From: Phyto melanocephala
Lineage: Eukaryota; Arthropoda; Insecta; Diptera; Rhinophoridae
Reading direction: 5' to 3'
Assembly (NCBI GenBank): GCA_941918925.1
Contig: OW799235.1
Span: forward strand, 17,988,701-18,052,700
DNA: 64,000 nt
Both the position numbers and the translations under genes were made by a program. The notes beneath the pieces are model-generated. The model saw only the letters and a program-made list of their open reading frames with translations, was not told the DNA's origin and ran no database searches. This document shows positions 24,577 through 35,143 of the stretch, piece after piece (the first letter of the stretch is position 1; the number at the start of each line of letters is the position of its first letter).

Positions 24577-24703
24577 TCGCCTGTGTTCCGTATTTCGAGT
24601 GAAATTAAATAACTCCGAATTGCCCTAGAATTGCTTTAAACAATAACACTACAATGGCAATTCCTAGTGATTTAATTTTACTTGGAATACAGAACACAGG
24701 CGA
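24577..24703. mobile_element. Palindromic MITE (TCGCCTGTGTTC family)
   Basis: Left end TCGCCTGTGTTCCGTATTTC; right end on the other strand TCGCCTGTGTTCTGTATTCC. The 127-bp sequence is almost palindromic over its whole length. A related copy lies at 39337-39451. Confidence 0.65.
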
Positions 24704-25728
24704 ATAAGTGTGTGTTTTTTTTAAGAAATCATATCACCCTTATTGGAAAACCTTTAATTTGTTTAAAATTTTAAAATTGTTTATAACTCCCAAAGATATT
24801 TCCGATAGTTAAAAAAAATTATTAGATTTTAAATTTTTTAGTAGACAATTTATAAAAAATTTTTAAAAATATTCACCCCTTACATAAATAAGAAGTGAAA
24901 TTTTTTATTCTCCTCAAAGTTTTTGGTGAAAGTGTTCACGTTAGAGGCGATTAATTTAAAATATTTCAATTAATAGAGAATTAAAGTTAAATTCTTAGAA
25001 TTTCCACGCTTCAATTTGAATTTGATAAACTAACATTATTTAGAAAAATATTGTGGCAATGTTTTAAATCTTGATTTTTCGACTGTTTAACATACCCTGT
25101 TATCACACCTTGTACGTTTATTTTCCCCCTCACTATTTGGTGTTTTTTAAACAATTACAATGTTATTTTTAGTTTTTTTTTTTTTATTTATGTTAAAATC
25201 TAACTTTTCAAATATAAAGCAATTTATTTAACAACAAATGTTGAGGTGTATTTTCCCCATATTTAAGAGATGCGCTTGCTGGGGCCGTTATGAAAATATT
25301 TAACACATTTTTGTTGAACCAAATACATTTGAACAACTGCTTGTATTAAAAATACATTTTACATCATTGTCACCAACACAATGATCTAGAAAATATTTGA
25401 GTAAGTATTTTTAGAATAGATTAATATTAATTTGCGTTGCGTTCATCATTAGATTGTCGGACACAAATTATCATCCCCATATCAAAACAACCACCTTTAT
25501 TGCTTAACATCTGTGGACATAATCTAGCTGTACTATTTAATATGTTCTCCCTTTTATTTTCTCCCAAAATTTATGTTGTTTTTTTTTTGTCAAAAACATC
25601 GTGTAATTTCAAAAATTATTTTTAGTTCAATAAGATGGATGCCAGATGTTGTTGTAGATCTTTACATTGAATTTTTGTCTTTTTCTATGTGTACAGCGAT
25701 TTTCTTCAGGTAAATTGATGGGCTAACA
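24704..25728. other. AT-rich stretch, nothing recognised
   Basis: No feature supported; the open frame at 25437-25625 has no recognised domain. Confidence 0.45.
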
Positions 25729-25837
25729 TTAGTGTTGCCTGGTTAGGAGGTTTAGGAATGAATATAGGGTGAAAAAATTTATTTTTAATGACTTTTTAGG
25801 GCTATAGTATTTTGATGAAATAGATATTTATATAATA

Positions 25838-26388
25838 TTTTGCTATGCCGAATCATTTAAACCCACCACAAATTTGATGTACTTTTATAGCACAAAATTC
25901 ATTATTTTATTATTAACAGTAATCGCTATGGAATAATCTCTTTATACTAAAATATGTATCGATTTCATTGTATAACTCCGATATACTAGTAAAATATTTT
26001 CGTAAATTTAGTCTTTCAATGAAAGTGTGAGTTAAAGTAGGCGTGTCAATATTGTTTCTGCTGATACAAAACACAATTTAGATATATCAATATAGTCCTT
26101 TATTCTTCCAAAATCTTTGTCCATAGAGAAATTATATAAATTTAAAAATAAAGCGTTATATGGGAGGTAGGCGTGAAAGTGGGCGTGTCACCTTAATTTT
26201 CTGGCATAACAATGACATTGACTAGAAAGCTATATATACGAAATTTTATCATCATACCCCTAATTTTGTCTACTCAGAAAATAAATACCTTATGGGGTTT
26301 AAAAAATATATATTTCGTTGTACAACAAACGGGATGGGAAAAATGAATATACCCCCACCATTTTATTGGTGGCGGGTATAAAAAGTAA
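25838..26388 (-). repeat. DINE-1-like repeat D2, internally deleted copy
   Basis: It begins with a worn hairpin end (GCCGAATCATTTAAACCCAC), includes TACTTTTATAGCACAAAAT and GGGAGGTAGGCGTGAAAGTG, and ends GGTGGCGGGTATAAAAA, the complement of the D2 start. Confidence 0.7.
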
Positions 26389-26771
26389 GATACAGGTTAC
26401 AATTCAGGATGTAAAGGAATAAGAAAATTATAATTATTTTTGTAGGTATTTCCTTTTTAAAATGCATCTGTTGAGAGGCCTTCTACTTATTTAATGTTGT
26501 CAAAAATATTCCAAGAAACTAAATACACGTGTCAACCGCTATATATGTATACATACATATATAACGATATACTCTAATATCTGAAATGCTTAAAAATTTT
26601 TAAATATTGATGTGTATGTACAAAACTAACAAAGCTACAAATGAATTAATAAAAAACATTTGGAACTTTCACAGATGTATGGTACTATTTTCATAAAATT
26701 ATATTGAAAAATTTATAGAGAATATTTTGAAATAAGGTAGTTATACATATGTAGCTAAGATTATGATATTA

Positions 26772-27125
26772 CAGTGAGACCTCGGGACCGAAAGCATTCT
26801 GAATAATCTATTTTCCCGGTTAAATTATAACAATTTTGAGTTGTACTTTTAAACAAATTTTATTTATATGTAATTCATTTATTCAAAGATAATATATTTG
26901 GCTTAAACAATGTTTAAATATGATAAAAAAACAAATTAAAATGTTAGATAAGAAAGTTTTAATTATTCAAAAGCAGTACAAAAAATCTTAGAATCCCGGA
27001 TAATAGAGGTAACTACGGTTAATCGATGCAAAAAATATTAAATTTATAGATATTATTATAAATTTTCTTTCCTGGATAATTGACGTTTCCGGTTAATCGA
27101 ATCACAGATAATCGAGGCCCCACTG
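26772..27125. mobile_element. Pogo/Tigger-like MITE
   Basis: The termini are inverted: CAGTGAGACCTCGGGACCGA at the left and CAGTGGGGCCTCGATTATCT at the right (other strand), with TA outside each end. CAGTGGGACCTCGATTATCC-like tips and a TA target are typical of pogo/Tigger elements. It is 354 bp with no open frame. Confidence 0.6.
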
Positions 27126-27555
27126 TATTACATTAATTTAATATAAGCCTAGTTATTTAGGGGGATTTTCAAAAAAAAAATATGAATTTAGGAATTTTCT
27201 AATTTTGTAATTTTTTTTCAAAATAGAAAACTACCTGGCAATACTGGCTGACGTCATTTGCTTTTTATCTAAAACTAGCCAAGCCCGGCGATGCAAAAAA
27301 TATTAAATTTATAGATATTATTATAAATTTTCTTTCCTGGATAATTGACGTTTCCGGTTAATCGAATCACAGATAATCGAGGCCCCACTGTATTACATTA
27401 ATTTAATATTAGCCTAGTTATTTAGGGGGATTTTCAAAAAAAAAATATGAATTTAGGAATTTTCTAATTTTGTAATTTTTTTTCAAAATAGAAAACTACC
27501 TGGCAATACTGGCTGACGTCATTTGCTTTTTATCTAAAACTAGCCAAGCCCGGCG
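27024..27555. repeat. 265-bp tandem duplication, two copies
   Basis: Unit 1 begins at 27024 (CGATGCAAAAAATATT) and unit 2 at 27289 with the same start. The copies appear to differ at one base (AATATAAGCC versus AATATTAGCC). The unit joins the right half of the pogo-like MITE, the end of the possible hAT-like element and the first bases of a CCCGG-type repeat. The junction has CG microhomology. Confidence 0.8.
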
Positions 27556-27695
27556 GGCGTTGCTACGCCCCTTAATGAATAAAAATGCATTCTGAATATT
27601 AATTGAATATCAAGTGCAATAAGCTAAAAATTACAACTTTTTTATGGGCGTGGCCCTGCCCACTTTTCTAATCACGAAACTGTATAGTCATGACC
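27541..27695 (+). repeat. CCCGG-type repeat, truncated
   Basis: It starts TAGCCAAGCCCGGCGGGCGT and includes one TTATGGGCGTGGCCCTGCCC unit. It is cut at about 27695 where a D1 element begins. Confidence 0.65.
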
Positions 27696-27705
27696 ATCCA
27701 TGACT

Positions 27706-28220
27706 GTCCGTGTGTATGTTGAAATCAACTTTTTGAAGCCCCCCGAAATCACTTGGACCCGGGTGAGGTATTAAAATATCAGAAATATTCGGGAGTAGAT
27801 CGGTATTGAAAATCAGAAACAGCGGTTCATAAACAACTGAGATATGAGCAAAAACCCACGACCACCTCGATTTTTTTTTCACAAAAACAACATTACAACA
27901 ACAACATACATACATACAAACTTGTATATTGGTTAAAGTAAACGTGGGATCGAATCCCAGCTGAGCCCAAAAAAATTTTTTTTTATTTTTTTTTTAATTT
28001 TTTTTTTTATTTATTTTTTTTTGTTTTATATTTATTATTTATATTTTAATAATTTTTTTTAATTTTACAATGGGATGTTTTTATATATGTAGGTTTTTTT
28101 TATGTATGTACGTATTTCATATGAGATGAATGGTAATACAAACTACTGTTATTGCATGTTTACACGTTGTGAAGGGTATATAAGATTCGGCATGGCCGAA
28201 TATAGCACTCTTACTTGTTC
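27706..28220 (-). mobile_element. DINE-1-like repeat D1, copy lacking its GGGTATAAAA end
   Basis: The sequence from GTGTGTATGTTGAAATCAAC through CGACCACCTCGATTTTT, CGAATCCCAGCTGAGCC and a T-rich core to GATTCGGCATGGCCGAATAT and CACTCTTACTTGTT is present in minus orientation. Confidence 0.7.
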
Positions 28221-28325
28221 ACTGTGTGAAGGGTATAATAATAATAAAATATAAATAATATATAATATAAAAATTTTTTTTTTGGCTCAGCTGGGATTCG
28301 ATGCCACGTTTACTCTAACCAGTAT

Positions 28326-29600
28326 CAGGGCTGTCATATATGGCGATTTTCCGCCAAACATGGCGATTTTTTACTTGTCATGGCGACAAAATTTTTGATT
28401 TGGCGACATGGCGATGTTTTTGGCGATTAAAAATCAGCATGGCGAAATATTTGGCTTTTTTAATATTTAATACAATTTTTTCGAAAAAAAATTTTAAAGC
28501 CTTCATTTTTAAATAATTTTGAAAATGCGGACAGCTTTTTGCTCATGTTAAATTCGGTCATTGATAACCCTAAGTCTTTCCTACCGTTAAATGCAATAGA
28601 TTACGGCTCTGAATTTGAGACTGAAATAAGAAATGTAGATTTTAGACCAGACCAAATAAACATTTTAAAAGATAATTGTTTCACATATTTAAAAAATCTT
28701 TTGAAAGAAATGTTGAGCCGTTTACCTGAAAATATGAAGCTTTTTAAAGTTTTCAAAGAGTTTTCAATAACAAAATGTGGTAATCCGCTGACCCAAGCAA
28801 ACTTTTCTGTTATTCATGATACGTTGAGACCCTTTATGAGCACAAAAGTTTCAGCAGGTGAATACGAGCTTCAATGGGCAAAACTGTGCTATATTAATTG
28901 GAAAGACTACTTTAAGGATGAAATACCTACAAACTTAATTGATTTTTGGCCTAACGTTTATAATTACAAAGACGCTGCGGGTACGTTTCATTTTAAAGAA
29001 ATATCTTTGGCCGTTCTCAATATTTTGTTTATTTTGACTAGCAACGCTTGCGTAGAAAGAGTATTTTCGATAATGAATTATACCAAAACCCGTTTAAGAA
29101 ACAAAGTGCAATATGAACTCCTTGATGCCTTAATAAGAATAATTAATTATATGAATTTAAATAAGATTTGTTGCAATACGTTTGAGCCAACAGAAAACAT
29201 GTTGCAGAAATTTAATGCCAATGAAATGTATAATATACAAAACAGCACAGATCACACTGACGAGACTGAAGTTTATAACCTTTTAGAAATATGTTTTTAG
29301 CTATGTAATTGTATAAAGAAAGCTTTTTAAAATAAATATAAGTTTTTATATTTAATCTTTGTATACAAAATATTACCTGAAATATATTAATTTAGTTTTT
29401 GTTTGTTATTTTGTTTTTGTTAAATGAATTATACATACCAATAAAACAAATATTTTACCAACAACTTAAAAAAAATAATTTAGGCGACTTTTGGTGATTT
29501 ATTTTCTTGTAAAAAACTAAAAAATATTTTTTTTGGCGAATTATGGCGATTTTTGATCATCGATTTGGCGATGGAGGTTAAAAAAAATCTGACAACCCTG
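28326..29600 (+). mobile_element. hAT transposon, internally deleted, with perfect 8-bp target duplication
   Basis: The ends are CAGGGCTGTCA and, on the other strand, CAGGGTTGTCA. ACCAGTAT flanks both sides exactly (28318-28325 and 29601-29608), an 8-bp duplication as hAT elements make. Seven copies of TGGCGA lie in the first 130 bp and three in the last 70 bp, all in the same orientation; they may be transposase binding sites. The inside encodes only the C-terminal part of a transposase, so this 1,275-bp copy is non-autonomous. It sits within a D1 repeat and is younger than it. Confidence 0.9.
28464..29300 (+). pseudogene. hAT transposase, C-terminal fragment
   Basis: The frame is open from 28464, just after a stop at 28461, to the stop at 29300; there is no credible start codon, and the first ATG in frame is at 28545. 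About 278 codons remain of a family usually near 600. The C-terminal hAT dimerisation signature is clear: SLAVLNILFILTSNACVERV, then FSIMNYTKTRLRNKV, at roughly 29005-29110. The upstream part would be a linker and end of the catalytic fold. The BED zinc finger and the first catalytic acids are missing. The frame itself has no internal stop, suggesting deletion happened recently. Confidence 0.85.
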
Positions 29601-29966
29601 ACCAGTATATATGTATGTTGTTGTTGTAATTGTGAAAAAAACAAGGTGGTCGTAGTTTTTGCTCATATCTCAGAAAGTTATGGGGCAATTGTGCTGAATT
29701 TCAATACCGATTCATTCCTGGATATTTCCAAAAGATTGATACCATACCCAGATCTGAGGAACATATAGTTGCTTCTAAAAGTTGACTTCAACCAACACAC
29801 GGACAGACGGGCAGACGGACAGACTGACAGAGCTTAATCGACTCCCCTATTCATAAGCTTTCAGAAAATATATACTTTATGGGGTCGGAAATGAAAATTG
29901 TAGAAATTACAAACGGAATGACAAAGCTATATATACCCTTGTACACCACAGGTGAAGGGTATAAAA

Positions 29967-31639
29967 ATAACACTTTTACCTTTACCTCTTGCTACATAAA
30001 TGTAAATGTATGTGCATATGTATGTATGAATGTTTGAGCATATATTCACAACTTATCTCATTTATATTACCCGATGAAAAATTCAGTTGTAACTATTGAA
30101 CCTTGTGTGTATTTGTAGTTTTTGTATAATATTGTAGCACGCGCCGCAATTCTATTATGAAAGTATGAAGAAGATTTGAAAACAAAACAAAAAGAACATA
30201 AAAAAAATAAACAAAATGGATGATTGAATAAGTATTTGCCTTTACGATGGCCTGTGTATTTTATTTAACTTTCTGTCAGTCTGTGTATGTTTTTGTAAAT
30301 TTTTTTTTTGTAATGCTTTCAAATTACAGACAGTCGACAACAAACATCTACTAACACCAAGTGTAAAAGGGAATGAAAAATAGGTGGCAGACTTGCAAGT
30401 GTATAAAATGAGTTAACACTTGTGTACATAAATACATATGTATGTATGTATGAATGTAGAGGGATCAAGAATAATTAAACAAAAAAAAAACTTTAAATAC
30501 GAAAAACATTTCAATGACCTAAAATGACCTAAAGAAATAAGGAGAGACTCTTATATCGATGACTCTCTAGCAAGAAATCCTAAATGGTTTTAAAAGGATA
30601 GAATATTTGAATAAAAAAATATTACAGACTTAATTTAAACAAATTTCTAAGTATGTATGTATGTCAATATGTTGTCCAATTTCCAAGCTTGACATCAGTT
30701 TTTTTATAAAAATTATTTTATTCCAATATTTCGCTACCTCGCTACCACGCCACCAATAATCAAATAATTTTGATCAGAAATATTAATTTTTGTGTTTTAG
30801 AGTTTTGACGCTAATGGTACTGCTACAATTCTTGCAAAAGGCAATGACCACAAAAACCAACCGCCAACGTTGATCATAGCGACGAAGTCTCGGGAGAAGA
30901 TACTGTCAGCATAAGTTTACTTCCCACAGACGTCAGTATGCAAGAGTTGGAATTTTGTATGTTAATGGGTAATATTAAGTAAGAAGACTAATGCACCTAG
31001 CATACTCCGCAAGTTTGTAGAAAATTTGTTACTGGTTTTTTTTAAGTTCTTGAACTCAATGTAAGAAGTAAAGAGAGAAGTTTCTGCGATTATCGTGTAT
31101 CTGATGATGTCATAATTTGCCAGTGGCATGATAATATTATGGTGTCTCTATGTTCCAGTGCAGTTGTGATAAAAAAAGGTCCATGACAATGATTCTACAC
31201 TCCATTGAAAATCTTGGTTGCTATAAAGACGTAATGGTAGCCATATAGTTTTACTAACTTTATGACATCGTATTGCAAATTCTTTTTTAAGGGCAATAGA
31301 TAACGCGAGAATTCTGCTGCTAGTCGGTAATATTCTATAATTTTAGACTTCCGAAATGACAGAAGAGAACACTATATCATCAAGCAGTAAAAGCGAATCA
31401 GATGCAGACAATGCAATAAACAGTATAATTCAAGGTGTATCAAGTGTAATATTAATGTTCACATAAAATGTTTTCTTATGTATCATACTTAAAATAAATA
31501 AAACTCTCATTTTAAAATGTTGAATTTTTTATGTGTGTCGCCCTACTGTACCTCATATGGTACGGGCCCCATGCAGTCCCCGATTTACTAAAAATTTTAC
31601 AGAATATTTTTTTAACGAAAATAGATTATTTAAATAAAA
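29967..31639. other. AT-rich stretch with weak exon-like patches
   Basis: No gene can be asserted. TTTTTGTGTTTTAG at about 30787-30800 resembles a splice acceptor and is followed by 37 open codons. GTAAG near 30978 and TTCTATAATTTTAG near 31338-31351 resemble splice sites, and AATAAA lies near 31494. The reading frames do not join convincingly. Confidence 0.3.
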
Positions 31640-31780
31640 ATAGAACATATATGGAAGTACTAATAAGTAGTGTATTAGTCTGCCAGTCTGGTAGTTGCGG
31701 GTTCGATTCCCGCCAGAGACTCTGGTCTGTTTCACTACAACGGGCAAATGGTCGGGTAAATAAACTAGAATATAATTTAT
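31640..31780 (+). mobile_element. tRNA-headed SINE (probable)
   Basis: A pol III B box (GGTTCGATTCC) lies in a CGGG/CCCG T-stem-like context at about 31700-31720. An A-box-like AGTAGTG lies about 43 bases upstream, the usual A-to-B spacing. CAGAGACTCTGG follows. The acceptor stem does not pair as in a real tRNA, so this is a tRNA-derived SINE head, not a tRNA gene. Ends and target duplication are not certain. Confidence 0.5.
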
Positions 31781-32062
31781 AATTGTATTGTAATCAGTGA
31801 TGCCAGAACTTGATTAGCAAAAATGGCTAAAATTCTGGAAAAAATGGCTAGAAACTAGCTAAAAAAAAGCTAAAAAAAAATGGCTAAATGTTTTAAATAG
31901 AATGTTTTCAATATTTTAATAAAACAATAAGAAAAATAATAAAATTTAAGACCGTTTGTAATCTACTCAATATATCTTTGACTAGTTATAAAGTACAAGA
32001 ATTTATCAATCAATCCTTTTTAAGCCGTATCTTCAAAAAAGTATATAGAAAAAATAAAATAT

Positions 32063-32136
32063 TGGTCTTTCGAAATAAACCAAACTCTCTTCAATCTTTA
32101 TAAGTCAATTTTGAGCGTGCCATTCATGACATACAA
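32063..32136 (+). pseudogene. Mariner-like transposase scrap
   Basis: TTGGTCTTTCGAAATAAACC and GAGCGTGCCATTCATGACAT closely match the 3' part of the fossil at 23808-24560 (about 24355-24430). Confidence 0.55.
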
Positions 32137-32158
32137 TCGATGCAATTTTTAGTAGTTA

Positions 32159-33110
32159 AAACAAGTAACAGTGCTATATTCGGCCGTGCCGAATCTTATA
32201 TACCCTTCACAACGTGTAGTCATGCAATAACAATTGTTTGTATCACCATTCATCTCATATCAAATACGTACATATGTATATACTGGTTAGAATAAATGTG
32301 GCATCGAATCCCAGCTGAGCCAAAAAAATTTTATTTTATATAATATATTATTTATATTTTGTTATTATTTTTTTTTTATAATTTTTTTTTAATTTTTTAA
32401 AAAAAATTTTTTGAAAAAATTTTTTTTTAAATTATTTTAAAATTTTTTTTTTGTAATTTTTTTTATTATTTTTTTTTTATTTTTAATATTTTTTCTTTTT
32501 GTAATTTTTTCTTTTTATACCCTTCACCTGTGGTGCACAAGGGTATATATAGCTTTGTCATTCCGTTTGTAATTTCTACAATTTTCATTTCCGACCCCAT
32601 AAAGTATATATTTTCTGAAAGCTTATGAATAGAGGAGTCGATTAAGCCCTGACCGTCTGTCCGTCTGTCCGTCTATCCGTCTTTCCGTCTGCCCGTCTGT
32701 CCGTGTGTTGGTTGAAATCAACTTTTAGAAGCAACTATATGTTCCTCAGATCTGTACATGGTATCAATCTCTTGGAAATATCCAGGAATGAATCGCTATT
32801 GAAATTCAGCACAATCGCCCCATAACTTTCTGAGATATGAGCAAAAAACCACGACCACCTCGTTTTTTTACACAATTACAACAACAACATACATACATAG
32901 ATACATGTAAAAAACATACCAAACAAAAAAAAATTACAAAAAAAAAATATTAAAAATAAGAAAAAAATAATAAAAAAAAAACTACAAAAAAAAATTTTAA
33001 AAAAATTAAAAAAAAAAATTTTAAAAATTTTTTAAAAATTTTTTTAAAAAAATTTTTTAAAAAAATTTAAAAAAATTTTTTAAAAAAATTAAAAAAAAAA
33101 AATAAAAAAC
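32159..33110. mobile_element. DINE-1-like D1 pieces in head-to-head arrangement
   Basis: A plus-oriented hairpin end (AACAAGTAACAGTGCTATA to about 32280) is joined to minus-oriented D1 sequence: CGAATCCCAGCTGAGCC, a T-rich core, then TATACCCTTCACCTGTGGTG at about 32517 through CGACCCCATAAAGTATATA, GTCCGTCTGTCC repeats and CACGACCACCTCG to about 32893. An A-rich core follows to 33110. The order is not that of a single intact copy. Confidence 0.65.
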
Positions 33111-33299
33111 AACAAGTAAAAGCGCTATATTCGGCCGTGCCGAATCTTATATACCCTTCACAACGTGTAGTCATGCAATAACAGTAAATTCACGTATGTA
33201 TGTTAAAAAAAACAAAAAAAAAATAAAAAAAAAATTTAAAAAAAAAAAATTTTAAAAAAAAATTATTATATACATATATAATATATATAAAACAAAAAA

Positions 33300-33334
<35 letters not shown>

Positions 33335-33491
33335 AATATATATAATATATTAACTAAAAAATAAAAAAAAAATAAAAAAAAAATTAAAAAAAAATTAAAA
33401 AAAAAAAATTTTTAAAAAATTTAAAAAAAAAATTTTTTGCCTCAGCTGGGATTCGATGCCACGTTTTCTCTAACCAGTATACACGTTTGTA
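33111..33491 (+). mobile_element. DINE-1-like repeat D1, left part interrupted by Tc1
   Basis: It begins AACAAGTAAAAGCGCTATA, carries the hairpin, A/T core and CTCAGCTGGGATTCGATGCC, and is interrupted after ACACGTTTGTA. The sequence is nearly identical to 208-627. The rest resumes at 35144. Confidence 0.8.
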
Positions 33492-35143
33492 CAGTGGCGA
33501 GCAATAATGGATGAATGTTAGCAACATTCTTACTAAAAACATAAAAAAAAATTAAATAAAAACACAACCAAAAAAGTAATTCAGTCTTTTTTCATTATTT
33601 TGTGTTTTTTTATTAACTACAAAAAAAAATTACAGAAAACTTAAATATATTTCCTATATTTACAAATATCTCAACGTAAATCAATTCTTCCATTTTTGCC
33701 CGTTATTTAAATTTATATATATTTATTTATTTTCAATATTTTGTCCATAATCCTTTATTCTTTTTTACACTTCTAATGCGCTTCGGCATACTCTCCACCA
33801 AATTCTCAATAGTTTGTTTGGGTATTTTCTTCCATTCTTCCTGTACCCTTTCCCAAAGTTGGTCCAAATTGGTTGGAGCTCTCTCGTATGTTGCTAGTCT
33901 TCTTTTTAATAGTGCCCATAAATTTTCAATTGGATTTAAATCCGGGCTTTGAGCTGGCCACTTGACCATTTGAAAATGTTGGCTGGATAACCAATTTTTT
34001 ACTATTTTGGCCGTATGTTTAGGATCTCCATCTTGTTGAAAAAATACCTGTTCTTCCGGATATGCGCACTTTTCTAGAGCTTTTGGCAAATTTGTTTGGA
34101 GGATGGCAAGGTAGTTCTCCTTTTTCATTATGCCATCTATTTTCACTAGTGGCCCAACATTCCACCAATTAAAACATCCCCAAACCATTAAACTACCGCC
34201 ACCATGTTTCACTGTTTGCTTCACCTGATGCCTCTGAAGTTTCTCGTGTGGCCGGTGCCAATAGTATTCCTTTCCGTCTGATTGAAATCGGTTTATTTTG
34301 GTTTCGTCTGACCAGATCACACGTTTCCATTCATCAGCGGCCCATTTACTATACGTTTTACAAAATTCAAGACGAGCCTTTACGTTTTTCTCCGATAAAG
34401 CAGGCTTTTTTTGCTTTATGGCAGAAACCAGGCCGATTCTGCGAAGTGCTCTACGGGCTGTCCACTCGCTAACATTTTTATTTATGGCCCTAGCAGCTAA
34501 TTTTGGAGTTTTTGTATCTTTTTGTGTCATTAAACGTTCCATTAGACGAGCATCGCCATCGGTTAACAATCTTGGTCGACCTTTAACTACAGCAACAGGT
34601 TCCATATTTTTTCGTTTTCGGACACTTAACACTGTAAAGTGAGATATTTCTAACGTCGTTGCTATTTGTCTTGCCGATTGACCTTTTTCTGTTAGATATA
34701 CAATTCGACGCTCCATTTCAGCACTAATTTTTTTCATTTTTTTATAGTAAAATCTAATTTTTTATAATAAGCGGCAAAATTCTAAGTTTAATGACTACTG
34801 ATCACTTTTTATTAATAAAAATTATACTTTAAAAGAAAAAGCAAAGATGACAAAGAAAAAATTTAACGGAATAATACCGTTTATTTTGGTGCATTATAAT
34901 TGCTTTTTGTGTTTATATAGTTCAGTAACATAAAGAGCATAAGTGGAAGAATTGTTGTTTGCAGGTTTTATAAAAATATTTTAATTTTGTTAAAACTTTA
35001 CGAGTTTTTTTTTACTCTATATTATGTTGTAGAAAGCTGTAAGTCTACCCTGAATGTTTTATAGTATTATCTCCATTATTAATACGTTTACAATGAAATT
35101 AGCTCAAATTTAAAAAACATTCTTCCATTTTTGCTCGCCACTG
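33492..35143 (-). mobile_element. Tc1 transposon, apparently complete
   Basis: The terminal inverted repeats are CAGTGGCGAGCAATAATGGA at the left and CAGTGGCGAGCAAAAATGGA at the right (other strand), continuing to GAATGTT. TA lies on both sides (33490-33491 and 35144-35145), and removing the element rejoins a D1 repeat exactly as in the uninterrupted copy at 208-1008. It is 1,652 bp with one intact transposase gene on the minus strand. An internal copy of the terminal motif (ATTCTTCCATTTTTGCC) lies at 33684-33700. Confidence 0.92.
33733..34737 (-). CDS. Tc1 transposase, intact DD34E
   Basis: This 334-residue protein would cut and paste the surrounding element at TA sites in the nucleus. The N-terminal 110 residues look like the paired helix-turn-helix DNA-binding domains, with an AT-hook-like GRPR at residues 53-56 between them. 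The catalytic triad is visible: D144 in IWSDETK, D236 in FFQQDGDPKHT and E271 in SPDLNPIENLW. There are 34 residues between D236 and E271, the DD34E spacing of Tc1 proper. The length is normal for Tc1 transposases (about 340), no stop or frameshift is present, and the start is the first ATG of the frame. It is a candidate active enzyme; activity is not shown by sequence alone. Confidence 0.93.
   Translation of the reverse strand: MKKISAEMERRIVYLTEKGQSARQIATTLEISHFTVLSVRKRKNMEPVAVVKGRPRLLTDGDARLMERLMTQKDTKTPKLAARAINKNVSEWTARRALRRIGLVSAIKQKKPALSEKNVKARLEFCKTYSKWAADEWKRVIWSDETKINRFQSDGKEYYWHRPHEKLQRHQVKQTVKHGGGSLMVWGCFNWWNVGPLVKIDGIMKKENYLAILQTNLPKALEKCAYPEEQVFFQQDGDPKHTAKIVKNWLSSQHFQMVKWPAQSPDLNPIENLWALLKRRLATYERAPTNLDQLWERVQEEWKKIPKQTIENLVESMPKRIRSVKKNKGLWTKY

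Larger units (their letters stand above)
25730..27246. mobile_element. Possible old hAT-like element
   Basis: The left end reads TAGTGTTGCCTGGT and the right end, on the other strand, CAGTATTGCCAGGT. The flanking 8-mers are GCTAACAT (25722-25729) and GCTGACGT (27247-27254), 6 of 8 identical. The inside is occupied by a D2 fragment and a pogo-like MITE. No transposase is seen. The call is tentative. Confidence 0.35.
28221..29966 (+). mobile_element. DINE-1-like repeat D1, split by a hAT element
   Basis: The left part, 28221-28325, holds CACTGTGTGAAGGGTATA, A/T core and GGCTCAGCTGGGATTCGATG. After the hAT insertion (28326-29600) the element resumes with ATGTATGTTGTTGTTG and runs through GGGGCAATTGTGCTGAATTT, GACAGACGGACAG repeats and TATGGGGTCGGAAATG to AAGGGTATAAAAA. 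The right part belongs to a subfamily shared with 58146-58508 (GGATATTTCC, AGATCTGAGGAACATATAG). Confidence 0.7.

Noticed and set aside
31640..31720. tRNA gene on the plus strand
   Set aside because: T-arm-like sequence is present but no matching 5' acceptor strand is found; better read as a SINE head.
34248..34642. Plus-strand frames of 74 and 114 codons
   Set aside because: They are antisense shadows of the Tc1 transposase gene.
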